Shown here piece by piece: positions 20,173 through 27,911 of a stretch of 64,000 bases of DNA. This stretch comes from Emticicia agri (GTDB taxonomy: Bacteria; Bacteroidota; Bacteroidia; Cytophagales; Spirosomataceae): NCBI GenBank assembly GCA_945860265.1, contig CAMAQF010000005.1, positions 1-64,000 on the forward strand, in the 5' to 3' direction. Under the pieces are notes generated by a model, which was not told the DNA's origin, did no database searches, and worked only from the letters and a program-made list of their open reading frames with translations. Position numbers and translations under genes: made by a program. The first letter of the stretch is position 1, and each line of letters opens with the position of its first letter.

Positions 20173-20350
20173 AAACTAAAACTGATGAGTTTCCCTTTTT
20201 TAGTAGTTAGCAATTACTCCGAATAATAACCATTTTAGGTAATATAATATATTTATATTTTATTTTTTTATGAATAATTTATATTTTTACCTTCATCTAT
20301 TTTTAAAAACCAATTAGTTTTTTTATTTACTAATTTTAAATCAAAATGTT

Positions 20351-20542
20351 ATGCCAACAGGTACAGTAAAATTATATAATGAGTCCAAAGGATTTGGTTT
20401 TATCTTAGATGAAGCTGGTTCAGATGTATTTGTCCATGCCTCAGGCTTAATTGATCAAATCAGGCAGGGAAATGAAGTAAGTTTCATTGTTGAACGCGGG
20501 AAAAAAGGAGATAATGCAGTACAAGTAAAGGTTATTGGGTAA
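20351..20542 (+). CDS. Cold-shock-domain RNA-binding protein
   Basis: 63 aa, a single cold-shock domain binding single-stranded nucleic acid. RNP1 is KGFGFI at 13-18 and RNP2 DVFVHAS at 25-31. The start GTVKLYNESKGFGFI is typical; the usual Trp-Phe (KWFN) is replaced by LYN, a common variant in this phylum. The upstream 178 bp are AT-rich (runs around 20245-20340) and could be a long leader such as cold-shock mRNAs have; no promoter was assigned. Confidence 0.93.
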   Translation: MPTGTVKLYNESKGFGFILDEAGSDVFVHASGLIDQIRQGNEVSFIVERGKKGDNAVQVKVIG

Positions 20543-20590
20543 AATCAAAAAATTATTACTGTTTAGTGGAAAAAACAGTTCGGCATTTAA

Positions 20591-20623
20591 ACAAAAGCTC
20601 AAATATCTAATTTGAGCTTTTGT
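20591..20623 (+). terminator. Hairpin after the cold-shock gene
   Basis: A perfect 14-bp inverted repeat (ACAAAAGCTCAAAT at 20591-20604, complement at 20610-20623) with a 5-base loop, 48 bp past the stop. The stem's own TTTTG replaces a true T tract. Confidence 0.55.
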
Positions 20624-20789
20624 CGCATTTAAATAACCGCTTCTAGTAGTAGCGAACCACAAAAAGGGAGTTTCCGTAAAAGTTATGTAAAACGAGTAAT
20701 AAAGAAAATACTCATTTTATGATTGTTCTTATTCAAAAGCGGTTTCAGGAGGGACTCGGTTCGACTAGAGCTAATTAGAGGTTTTAATT

Positions 20790-22082
20790 CTATGGCAATT
20801 TTGCAAAATCAATCGTGGGCGTTTTACCTTTTAATGGTCTTGTAAATTTCTGATTTAGCGTAGTATTATCATTGAAAAATCCACAATTTCTCAAATAAAA
20901 CTGCCCATTTTTCATACCTCCGTCATAATCTACTCTATATCCCTTGCGAGCAGTATTATCGGCAGTGAGCGTAATTTGATTCAATTCCGTCCAAGCATTT
21001 TTGGAAGTATAAACCCATTGATTATCAAAATTTACCATACGTTCTTGATTACCAGTTTCGGGATTAAAATTTTCAAGAAAAGAATACAAGCTTTTCAAAT
21101 AAGTCGATATTTTCGGCCTTTTGAAACTCGCAATTAATCGCCACTGGTTTTCTTCGGGAGCGAAAAAATAAGCTGTATAATTAGTATAATTGTCGGCGGT
21201 TGGCTTTCCTTGCAACAAAAATTGATAAGTAATTCCAGCTTTCCAATTATACTTTAAATAGCTTTGTCCACCCGAACCTTCATTGCCAAACTCGCCTGCA
21301 TAAACGCCATCACCTTTTTTTAGAAGTAAAATCTTTTGGTCTTGTGGAATTGCGGCGGGATTATCAGTTGTAAACGGACTCCAAACCGAAAACAAAATTC
21401 TTCGCTCAGTTTCCGAATTTACCTGCATTCCAAAATAACCTTCGCCAAAACCATTTGCCATAAAATACGAGCCAATCACATCATTCCCTTTCGGAATCGT
21501 AACTTCATTATAAAACCATTCTATATTTTCTAAGCCATCAGTTGGATAACGTAAATGAACCGAAGGCCCTCTTCTACCCCAATAAAAGTAATTTCCTTCA
21601 TTATTTTTTACAAAAGTAAGCTCAGAAGTGACCGAAGTTCCACTCACAAGCAAACTAGAAATTGTGCCAAAGTTAGCATTTGTTTTAGTCATACCATTTA
21701 TATCGACCGAAACATAACCCGCCTGTGGTAAATTCCATTCTCCAACAAAAAACTCTTTTTCGGAATCGCCTTCCGCCACAAACTCAATACTTTTACCTAA
21801 AATACTGACATTAATTTTATTTTTATTACCCTTTGGATTCATCAAGACCGATACTTTGAGCGTACCCTGTTGAGCAACTTTAAAATAAGTTCGGCAAATC
21901 GTCAAATCAGAACTCCAGTTTACTAAGCCCTCTTCCTTAATAGCTGCTCCATTTGTTGTCCAAGCATTTCCTCCTAGAGGAATCGTTTGTTTGTTTACGT
22001 CATGCTCAATATCAAGCACTATATCGGCTTTGCATTGCAAAAAAGTTGTCAGAAATAGGAGAATTAAAAACTGGATATTCAT
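20790..22082 (-). CDS. DUF3472 protein with N-terminal DUF5077-like domain, secreted
   Basis: 430 aa with N-terminal signal sequence (about 1-19). The first about 140 residues form a beta-sandwich-like DUF5077 region (GTLKVSVLMNPKG, VGEWNLPQAGYVSVDINGMTK). The rest fits DUF3472 (NYFYWGRRGPSVHLRYP, NGFGEGYFGMQVNSETERRILFSVWSPF, GGMKNGQFYLRNCGFF). The role is unknown, though in Bacteroidota such proteins often accompany carbohydrate genes. No operon partner here. Confidence 0.88.
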   Translation of the reverse strand: MNIQFLILLFLTTFLQCKADIVLDIEHDVNKQTIPLGGNAWTTNGAAIKEEGLVNWSSDLTICRTYFKVAQQGTLKVSVLMNPKGNKNKINVSILGKSIEFVAEGDSEKEFFVGEWNLPQAGYVSVDINGMTKTNANFGTISSLLVSGTSVTSELTFVKNNEGNYFYWGRRGPSVHLRYPTDGLENIEWFYNEVTIPKGNDVIGSYFMANGFGEGYFGMQVNSETERRILFSVWSPFTTDNPAAIPQDQKILLLKKGDGVYAGEFGNEGSGGQSYLKYNWKAGITYQFLLQGKPTADNYTNYTAYFFAPEENQWRLIASFKRPKISTYLKSLYSFLENFNPETGNQERMVNFDNQWVYTSKNAWTELNQITLTADNTARKGYRVDYDGGMKNGQFYLRNCGFFNDNTTLNQKFTRPLKGKTPTIDFAKLP

Positions 22083-22230
22083 TTTTTAAAAGAAGGTTGA
22101 TAAAATTTATTTAGTATTTTTTATTATGGTAATTAAAAAAAGCTGCTTAAACGTTGAGCAACTTATTTTAGTCTCATATAATATCTTTAAGCACTGAGAT
22201 ATTTACAGTTAGGATAAAACACTCTTACTT

Positions 22231-22911
22231 TCATTTCTGATAAATTCTTCCTCCAAAAATCTTGCTACCGACTCGAATTATGGTGCTTCCTTCTTCTATT
22301 GCAATACCATAATCCCCACTCATGCCCATAGATAAAATGGTTAATGATGGATGTGGCAGCCGCTGCGGATTGAAAGTTAATGTTTGGTAAAAATCTTTTA
22401 ACTTTTTGAATTCTTTTCTGATTTGAGTTTCATCATCGGTGAGGGTTGTCATGCCCATTAGGCCAACGATTCGTACATTTTGTAGTTTTTCGAGCGTTTC
22501 AGCTTTCATAATCTCCAAACATTCTTCTTCAGTCATGCCGCTTTTGGTGTCTTCTTCGGCAATATAAATTTGTAGCAAGCAAGCAATCACTCGGTTATTT
22601 TTGGTCGCTTGTTTATTGATTTCCTGCAAAAGTTTTAAGCTATCGACTGAATGAATCAAACTTACAAACGATGCAATATATTTCACCTTATTCGATTGTA
22701 AATGACCAATAAAATGCCATTCAATGTCCTTTGGCATCAATTCATGTTTATCGACTAATTCCTGCACATAGTTTTCGCCAAAACGCCTAAAACCAGCATT
22801 ATAGGCCTCCATTAGCATTTCTACAGGCTTGGTTTTTGACACAGCCACCAACGTTACACCTTTACCTTCAATTTCTTTTTCTATAAACTGAATATTTTCT
22901 ATAACTGCCAT
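22231..22911 (-). CDS. yggS: YggS/PLPBP pyridoxal-phosphate homeostasis protein
   Basis: 226 aa, single-domain PLP protein with an alanine-racemase-like barrel but no racemase domain. It keeps free PLP at safe levels. The PLP lysine is K26 in VAVSKTKP. GENYVQELVDK, WHFIGHLQSNKVK and LSMGMSGDY(G)IAI are family signatures. Normal length. Confidence 0.96.
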   Translation of the reverse strand: MAVIENIQFIEKEIEGKGVTLVAVSKTKPVEMLMEAYNAGFRRFGENYVQELVDKHELMPKDIEWHFIGHLQSNKVKYIASFVSLIHSVDSLKLLQEINKQATKNNRVIACLLQIYIAEEDTKSGMTEEECLEIMKAETLEKLQNVRIVGLMGMTTLTDDETQIRKEFKKLKDFYQTLTFNPQRLPHPSLTILSMGMSGDYGIAIEEGSTIIRVGSKIFGGRIYQK

Positions 22912-22956
22912 GGTTTTTACATAAGAATTTTCGATTCAACTAAATGAGAAAAATCA

Positions 22957-22984
22957 TTCTTAATTTTTAATTCTTAATTTAATT
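22957..22984. repeat. Short AT-rich heptamer array (4 units)
   Basis: Units TTCTTAA, TTTTTAA, TTCTTAA, TTTAATT in continuous 7-base phase, running into the stop of the aldo/keto reductase. Low complexity weakens the case. Confidence 0.35.
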
Positions 22985-23858
22985 ATGATGCCACTGTGGT
23001 TTTGTAAATATCGTACCAATCTTCACGGCTTAATTTAATATCTGAGGCACTGGCAGCATTACGAATACGGGCTTCTGACAATGAGCCAATGATTGGTAAA
23101 GTACCCAATTGCATCAACCACGCAACGGCCGTTTGCTCTACATTAGCCTCATATTTTTTACCGATTGCTTCCAATTTTGTTTTCAAAACTGCTGATTTCC
23201 CTTCTTTTCCTTCTAGTATTTCACCACCAGCGAGCGGAGCCCAAGCCAAAGGTTTACTAAAACTTTGCTTGATAAAATCCAAACGACCATCTTCGATAGC
23301 AGAAATATTCATTAAATTTAATTCAATATGATTGGTTACTATTGGAATCGTGAGATAAGAAGCCAATAATTGGTGTTGGAATGCAGTAAAATTAGCAACT
23401 CCAATATGTTTTACTTTTCCTGAATTAACGATTTCGGCCAAAGTCATGGCTGTTTGCTCTGGGTCGGCCAAAAAATCGCTTTGATTCAGTAAGAAAATAT
23501 CTAAATAATCAGTTTTGAGTTTTTTCAAAGAACTTTCAACGCTACTTACAATATAATTATGAGAGTTATCGAAATAACTTACCTTTCCGTTGCTTGATTT
23601 ACGAATACCACATTTGCTAAAAAGCACAATGTCTTCACGCTTGAAAGACTTATTACTAATTATCTTTCCGAAATGCTCTTCTATGGTCGAATCGCCATAA
23701 ATATCAGCATGGTCAAAGGTATTAATGCCCAATTCTAAGCATAAATTAATGATTTGCTCCATTTTGGCTGGAGTGTTTTCTAAATTTTCCCAACGCCAAA
23801 ATCCATAAATGGCTTCCGATACTTTCGGCCCTGAATCACTGAGATATACTTTTTTCAT
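22983..23858 (-). CDS. Aldo/keto reductase (YdhF-like)
   Basis: 291 aa. NADPH-dependent reduction of aldehydes or ketones in the cytoplasm. The TIM-barrel catalytic features are present: NTFDHADIYG (Asp and Tyr of the tetrad), the following LFSKCGIR (Lys), then the segment LDIFLLNQSD where the usual catalytic His (LLHxPD) is replaced by Asn, as in E. coli YdhF. IVTNHIELNLM and IGSLSEARIRNA mark cofactor binding. The missing His suggests a weak or unusual activity. Confidence 0.92.
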   Translation of the reverse strand: MKKVYLSDSGPKVSEAIYGFWRWENLENTPAKMEQIINLCLELGINTFDHADIYGDSTIEEHFGKIISNKSFKREDIVLFSKCGIRKSSNGKVSYFDNSHNYIVSSVESSLKKLKTDYLDIFLLNQSDFLADPEQTAMTLAEIVNSGKVKHIGVANFTAFQHQLLASYLTIPIVTNHIELNLMNISAIEDGRLDFIKQSFSKPLAWAPLAGGEILEGKEGKSAVLKTKLEAIGKKYEANVEQTAVAWLMQLGTLPIIGSLSEARIRNAASASDIKLSREDWYDIYKTTVAS

Positions 23859-24037
23859 GTTGTACAGTTTTTGATTAAAGTGTGTAAATATAATAGTTTT
23901 AGTTTAGAAATAGTCTGAGAATTCAATTCTGGATATATAAATGATAAATTTACCCCAAATGGGTTATACAACAAAATCAGCATACGATTATCTCGGTTGT
24001 AGTGGCTAGATTCGAACTACCAATAAAGGGCACTTTT

Positions 24038-24264
24038 CAATAGAGTTTGATTAGGTGGTTCATTCAAGAAATATCCACCGTTTCTTCCTTATGAACTTTG
24101 CAAAATTCCATCTCGACACAAATCAAAAAGAATTAATTCAAAAAATCGGCAAGGTAAACTTTCTTTGGCGATAATAACAGGCAAAGTCATCGGAAAGTTT
24201 TCGCCAAAATGTTTTGCCAAAATTCGGGGTGATTTAGGGCGTATTTTGTCTTTTTAGAAATCAT
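24038..24264 (-). pseudogene. Degraded Rrf2-family transcriptional regulator
   Basis: Starts at an intact ATG (24264) with MISKKTKYAL, the classic Rrf2 N-terminus, then loses about 20 codons of homology and changes frame. It resumes LPVIIAKESLPCRFFELILFD, DLCRDGILQSS, a TAA (24091-24089), then GRNGGYFLNEPPNQTLL (compare RGGGGYxLxxPP of Rrf2 winged helices) before homology fades. The C-terminal cysteine region is absent. Rrf2 proteins sense Fe-S or redox state. Downstream to 23859 I see nothing else. It begins 4 bp past the DUF2490 stop. Confidence 0.78.
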
Positions 24265-24268
24265 AATC

Positions 24269-25018
24269 TTATTTCTTTTTCTTTCTAAAATCAAGGTTTT
24301 GAAAATAGAAAAGTCTTATACTATTAATGTTTCTGAATTTATTTCCTGCAGCCAATTGTTGGTAAACATTCATGTAGCCAAACTGGAAATTTGAGTGAGA
24401 ATCAATATTATAGGCCAGTCCAACAAAAAAACGATTTTGATCAAAAACATTATAAACATTATTTTTTGATAGATTCACCATGATTTCATCATTCAGAATA
24501 GCCGAAAAGGTCTTTGGTACAATACCTTTTTTGCTCAGTGGAATATTGATGAGCATATTTGCTCTTATTCGCTCATCGAATCTATAGCCATCGGCCAACT
24601 CATTATCATTTTTTATCTTTCTTCTGAAACGCTCTTCCAATCGAATCCACTGCATGGTTCGGACTTTTCCGTATTTCGTATGTAATTGCAATTGGTGCCA
24701 AATCCGATGTTCGGGTTGAGAAATATTGGCATGACCTTCCTCGGGAAAATGATTTACAAAATTATAAGCATTTGTAAACTTCAAATCGTCGTTTATATAG
24801 TACATTACACCCAAACGGCCAAGAAATTTTGATGGCTCTTTTATGAAATGCTCGGTTGTACGAAAATGAGTATCAAACCAAATGCCCCATTTATCAGTGA
24901 GGCGAGTTTGATTGAAATATCCGAGCCAAAGTTGTTCTTCGTCGCGTACCACTCGTGTTGTTTGAGCCAAAATCGAGCATGAACATAGCATTAAAGCGAG
25001 TAAAATTATGTTTTTCAT
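24269..25018 (-). CDS. DUF2490 outer-membrane beta-barrel-like protein
   Basis: 249 aa with signal peptide (cleaved after SILAQ, about residue 19). Alternating beta-strand pattern with EEQLWLGYFNQTRLTDKWGIWFD and EHRIWHQLQLHTKYGKVRTMQWIRLEERFRRK, the DUF2490 signature, and a terminal RLFYFQNLDFRKKKK. Probably a small porin-like or structural outer-membrane protein; function unknown. It lies 33 bp downstream of DUF1684 on the same strand, perhaps co-transcribed. Confidence 0.88.
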   Translation of the reverse strand: MKNIILLALMLCSCSILAQTTRVVRDEEQLWLGYFNQTRLTDKWGIWFDTHFRTTEHFIKEPSKFLGRLGVMYYINDDLKFTNAYNFVNHFPEEGHANISQPEHRIWHQLQLHTKYGKVRTMQWIRLEERFRRKIKNDNELADGYRFDERIRANMLINIPLSKKGIVPKTFSAILNDEIMVNLSKNNVYNVFDQNRFFVGLAYNIDSHSNFQFGYMNVYQQLAAGNKFRNINSIRLFYFQNLDFRKKKK

Positions 25019-25051
25019 AGGGTTTTAATAGTTTTTGAAGATTAATTTATA

Positions 25052-25945
25052 TCAATGATTTCCGTAGTTTTTCTCGCCAGCCTTTATCTCAATCGGTAAA
25101 AGATTTTGCTTTGGTGGCAGCGGACAAGTTGCGTAAGGCGTGAAAGCACATGGTGGGTTATATGCTTTATTAAAATCAAGATAAGTGAAACCATCGGCAT
25201 TGGGCTTAGCTGTATATACGAATCTTCCCGCTCCATAGGTTTCTTTTTTATTGGTTTTGTCGCCGAAAATGACAAAAAACTCTTCGCCCTCGGCCAAAGC
25301 ATCTAATTTATATTCTTTTCCTGAAATAGTAAAGACCAAAACCCCGGGTGAATCTTGTTGTGAAGTTTGACCTGTAATGTCCAAAATTGCGATTTTCTTT
25401 CTTTCGGTTGGAACAAACTTGGCTTTCAATTTCCATTTTGGGTCAATCTTGTAGTTTTCAATGCCTTGAAATTCTTTCAAAAATGGACTTTCTAAATCTC
25501 TCAGTCTAATTGCAAAGCGTTCGCCACGTTTTATCACAAACCAACGTAAAGTATTGTGCTTCAGTACGACTGGTTTTTCAGCAGGAAATATTTTCAGTTT
25601 TTCAACCTTCGCATTTTCATTAAAAATAGCTGCATCGGCTTTTGTTTCAACAAAAACTTCTCCTTTCGATAAAATAATATCTCCCAAAAAGGCATTACTT
25701 CTATCATTCGGAAAAACAATTTTATTTTCAGTATTTCCACCAAATGAATTTCGTCCTTCTTCTAACCAAAACAAACCCGCCAAATTAAGCCAACCATTTT
25801 CTTTTTTTAGTCCTTCAATACGATTTTGATGCCACGCTTTTATTTCTTTTTCGTAGTCAGAATCATCGGTTTTGGTGTTAAACGAAAATAAGATTATCGA
25901 AGTTAAAACTCCTAAAATGCTGAATTGAATTCGATTTTTTTTCAT
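25052..25945 (-). CDS. DUF1684 protein, secreted or anchored
   Basis: 297 aa. N-terminal hydrophobic segment (about 6-22). Typical DUF1684 blocks: YEKEIKAWHQNRIEGLKKENGWL near the start, the central GERFAIRLRDLESP, and the C-terminal FNKAYNPPCAFTPYATCPLPP, with two Cys that are conserved in the family. No biochemical role is known. Paired with DUF2490. Confidence 0.92.
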   Translation of the reverse strand: MKKNRIQFSILGVLTSIILFSFNTKTDDSDYEKEIKAWHQNRIEGLKKENGWLNLAGLFWLEEGRNSFGGNTENKIVFPNDRSNAFLGDIILSKGEVFVETKADAAIFNENAKVEKLKIFPAEKPVVLKHNTLRWFVIKRGERFAIRLRDLESPFLKEFQGIENYKIDPKWKLKAKFVPTERKKIAILDITGQTSQQDSPGVLVFTISGKEYKLDALAEGEEFFVIFGDKTNKKETYGAGRFVYTAKPNADGFTYLDFNKAYNPPCAFTPYATCPLPPKQNLLPIEIKAGEKNYGNH

Positions 25946-26064
25946 ACTAAATATTATCTTTAAAAGTCAAAATTAATAAAAAAGCTAAATTTAAGGGCAA
26001 GATATTATCATATTTAATTGTGTCACACCATATTTTCGGCTTAAAAGGCCTTACACGAAACATA

Positions 26065-26540
26065 TTAAAACGAATATCGAAGCATTTCGAGGGTCGCCTA
26101 AAATACCTGCATATTGCCCTGCACTGCCTGGAGCAGCCAATAATTGCTCGAAATAGTCTTTATTCGCAAGGTTTCTACTCCAAACAAAAAGTGAAATACC
26201 ATTTGATGCTCTGAATCCAATTCGACCATTTAGCAGCGAATATCCATTAATATTCAAGAATTGAGAAGGTGATGGACTTCATGAAAATTCCGAACGGAAG
26301 TACACATCAACAGCAGCAAAATAATTGCCTTTTAAGCCTAACAAATTTCCTTTGGTTGTTGCTTCTACACCAAACGAACCCGACCATTTTGAAATACCTG
26401 ATAAACGTCCGCCCGAAACATCGATCTGAATTTAAATATTGCCCCAAAATCCAAAAATTGCATTACTAAGAAAATAGTTGTATCAATTTTTAAACACATT
26501 CTGAGCAGTCCAATCATTGTAAAAAAAATATACCAAAGAA
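26065..26540 (-). pseudogene. C-terminal relic of a TonB-dependent receptor
   Basis: The minus strand reads IDVSGGRLSGISKWSGSFG, VEATTKGNLLGLKGNYFAA, VDVYFRSEFS, then TGA, then SPSPSQFLNINGYSLLNGR, IGFRASNGISLFVWSRNLANKDYFEQLLA, the usual last strands of a siderophore-type receptor barrel. A one-base shift near the end restores the expected terminal MLRYSF with stop at 26067-26065. Upstream (to about 26540) more stops interrupt DWTAQNVFK-like text. Everything before the last third of the receptor is missing. It is not a copy of the receptor at 27912, whose C-terminus differs. Confidence 0.8.
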
Positions 26541-26575
26541 TTTTTATCTTTACCGCACCAAAATTGCCAAAACCA

Positions 26576-26944
26576 ATGCCAATCAAAGATTTATTAAAAC
26601 CCGAAAAAACGTTTCGAATAACAGGAATGCTCAGAATTGAGAGCGAAGACGACCGTTTTCTCGGCCCTGGTAGGCTTGAATTGCTCGAAAGTATTATCGA
26701 AACTGGTTCGATTAGTCAAGCAGCCAAACAAATGGGAATGTCGTACAAAAAAGCTTGGGATTTAGTAAATTCGATAAATCAACATACAATTAAGCCCATT
26801 GTCAATACACAAACTGGTGGTGAAAAAGGTGGCGGAACGATTGTTACCGAGGAAGGAAAACAACTGATTACGGCTTTCAGAAAGCTACACGAAGAGTTTC
26901 AGCAGTCGTTTGATGAAAAAATAAAAATCTTTTTACAATCATAA
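26576..26944 (+). CDS. ModE-type winged-helix regulator (N-terminal DNA-binding domain only)
   Basis: 122 aa from the ATG at 26576; a TTG at 26564 would add four residues. The LysR-like winged helix matches the ModE N-terminal domain: LLESIIETGSISQAAKQMGMSYKKAWDLVNSIN (helix-turn-helix) then GGEKGGGTIVTEEGKQLI (wing). ModE represses molybdate transport in E. coli. This short form lacks the molybdate-binding (TOBE/MOP) domains, so how it senses a ligand is open. Neighbours are a TSUP permease and a TonB receptor with a ModE-box-like inverted repeat between them. Confidence 0.87.
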   Translation: MPIKDLLKPEKTFRITGMLRIESEDDRFLGPGRLELLESIIETGSISQAAKQMGMSYKKAWDLVNSINQHTIKPIVNTQTGGEKGGGTIVTEEGKQLITAFRKLHEEFQQSFDEKIKIFLQS

Positions 26945-26994
26945 AATTTTGCCCGTAAGAACGTCCAAATTGGACGTTCTTACAAAATTCGTTA
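26943..26994. repeat. Dispersed palindromic repeat, copy 1
   Basis: Perfect 14-bp inverted repeat (GTAAGAACGTCCAA, one-base centre, complement) flanked by AAATTTTGCCC and ACAAAATTCGTTA. A related copy with the same flanks but a degenerate stem is at 53896-53946. It may also end ModE transcription. Confidence 0.75.
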
Positions 26995-27014
26995 GAATTG
27001 CCATTATCTGAACA

Positions 27015-27746
27015 CTAGGTAAAAATCAACTTTAAACAAGCAATGACCAAACCCACTGCTAAAAGTTTTTTTAGCGTCGGTATTTTGAATTTTTGACTAC
27101 CAAAATAAGACCCAGCCAAACCACCGATAATTGTAGCTAAAACCGCCCATTGCATATTTTCGGGGAGACTAATGCCTCCTTTTTGAAGCTGACCGTAAAG
27201 ACCTGAAAGTGAATTAACAAAGATAAAAAGTGCTGAAACTGCCGCCGTTTCTTTCAAATTCGCCCACCGCATCAATAGCATCAAAGGGCTTAAAATAATT
27301 CCTCCACCAATGCCAATCATTCCCGAAAGTAAGCCAATCAAGCCACCCGATAGGATTCCTGCCCAAATTGGAATTGGTCTGTTTTTTTCATTGGTATCAA
27401 ATTTATAAATTAATCGAACAATTGAAAACAAGATACATACGGCAAGAATTTTCTTATAAATAGAATCAGAAAGCGTCATTGTTCCTCCCAAAAATGCCAT
27501 CGGAATACTGGCCAGAGCAAATGGTAAGAAGAGTTTTAAACGAAAATGTCCTGCTCGGTAAAATCCAATAAATGAAAATAAAGAAACAGCCAAATTCATG
27601 ACCAATGCCGATGATTTCATCATTGCGGGAGCTACGCCCATAATTGCCATAATGGCCAAATATCCGCTTGCTCCGCCATGCCCGACCGAAGAGTACAAAA
27701 AGGCAACTAAGCTCAATAGCAATAAAAGCAATAATAGTGATGTCAT
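27015..27746 (-). CDS. TSUP-family (TauE/SafE) anion permease
   Basis: 243 aa, about eight membrane helices. Family features: VGHGGASGYLAIMAIMGVAP near the start and SGMIGIGGGIILSPLMLL in the second half (the two repeat halves). TSUP proteins export or import sulfite, sulfoacetate or related anions. Next to a ModE-like regulator, an oxyanion role is plausible but not shown. Divergent from the receptor at 27912 with a shared 165-bp regulatory region. Confidence 0.92.
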   Translation of the reverse strand: MTSLLLLLLLLSLVAFLYSSVGHGGASGYLAIMAIMGVAPAMMKSSALVMNLAVSLFSFIGFYRAGHFRLKLFLPFALASIPMAFLGGTMTLSDSIYKKILAVCILFSIVRLIYKFDTNEKNRPIPIWAGILSGGLIGLLSGMIGIGGGIILSPLMLLMRWANLKETAAVSALFIFVNSLSGLYGQLQKGGISLPENMQWAVLATIIGGLAGSYFGSQKFKIPTLKKLLAVGLVIACLKLIFT

Positions 27747-27849
27747 AAGATATTTTTAGAATTATATAATCTATCTTTTTGGGGATTTGAGTTTGGTATT
27801 TATGCAGATGATTATCTAAAAACTCATTATTTTTTTCATTAACAATTCA

Positions 27850-27877
27850 TTCGTTATATATTTGCAAATTTAACGAA
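27850..27877. promoter_or_regulatory. Inverted repeat resembling a ModE box, overlapping a -7 promoter element
   Basis: TTCGTTA (27850-27856) and TAACGAA (27871-27877) form a 7-bp dyad 14 bases apart. The left half reads TTCGTTATATA, close to the CGTTATATA half-site recalled for E. coli ModE. A TATATTTG (27857-27864) fitting the Bacteroidetes -7 box lies inside the dyad, 47 bp before the receptor start. The DNA-binding protein is presumably the ModE-like regulator at 26576. Inference only. Confidence 0.5.
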
Positions 27878-27911
27878 CTGTTTTCGTAAAATCCTTAAAA
27901 AATCACCAATA

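Noticed and set aside
25554..25829. 91-aa plus-strand open frame
   Set aside because: Shadow of DUF1684 on the other strand.
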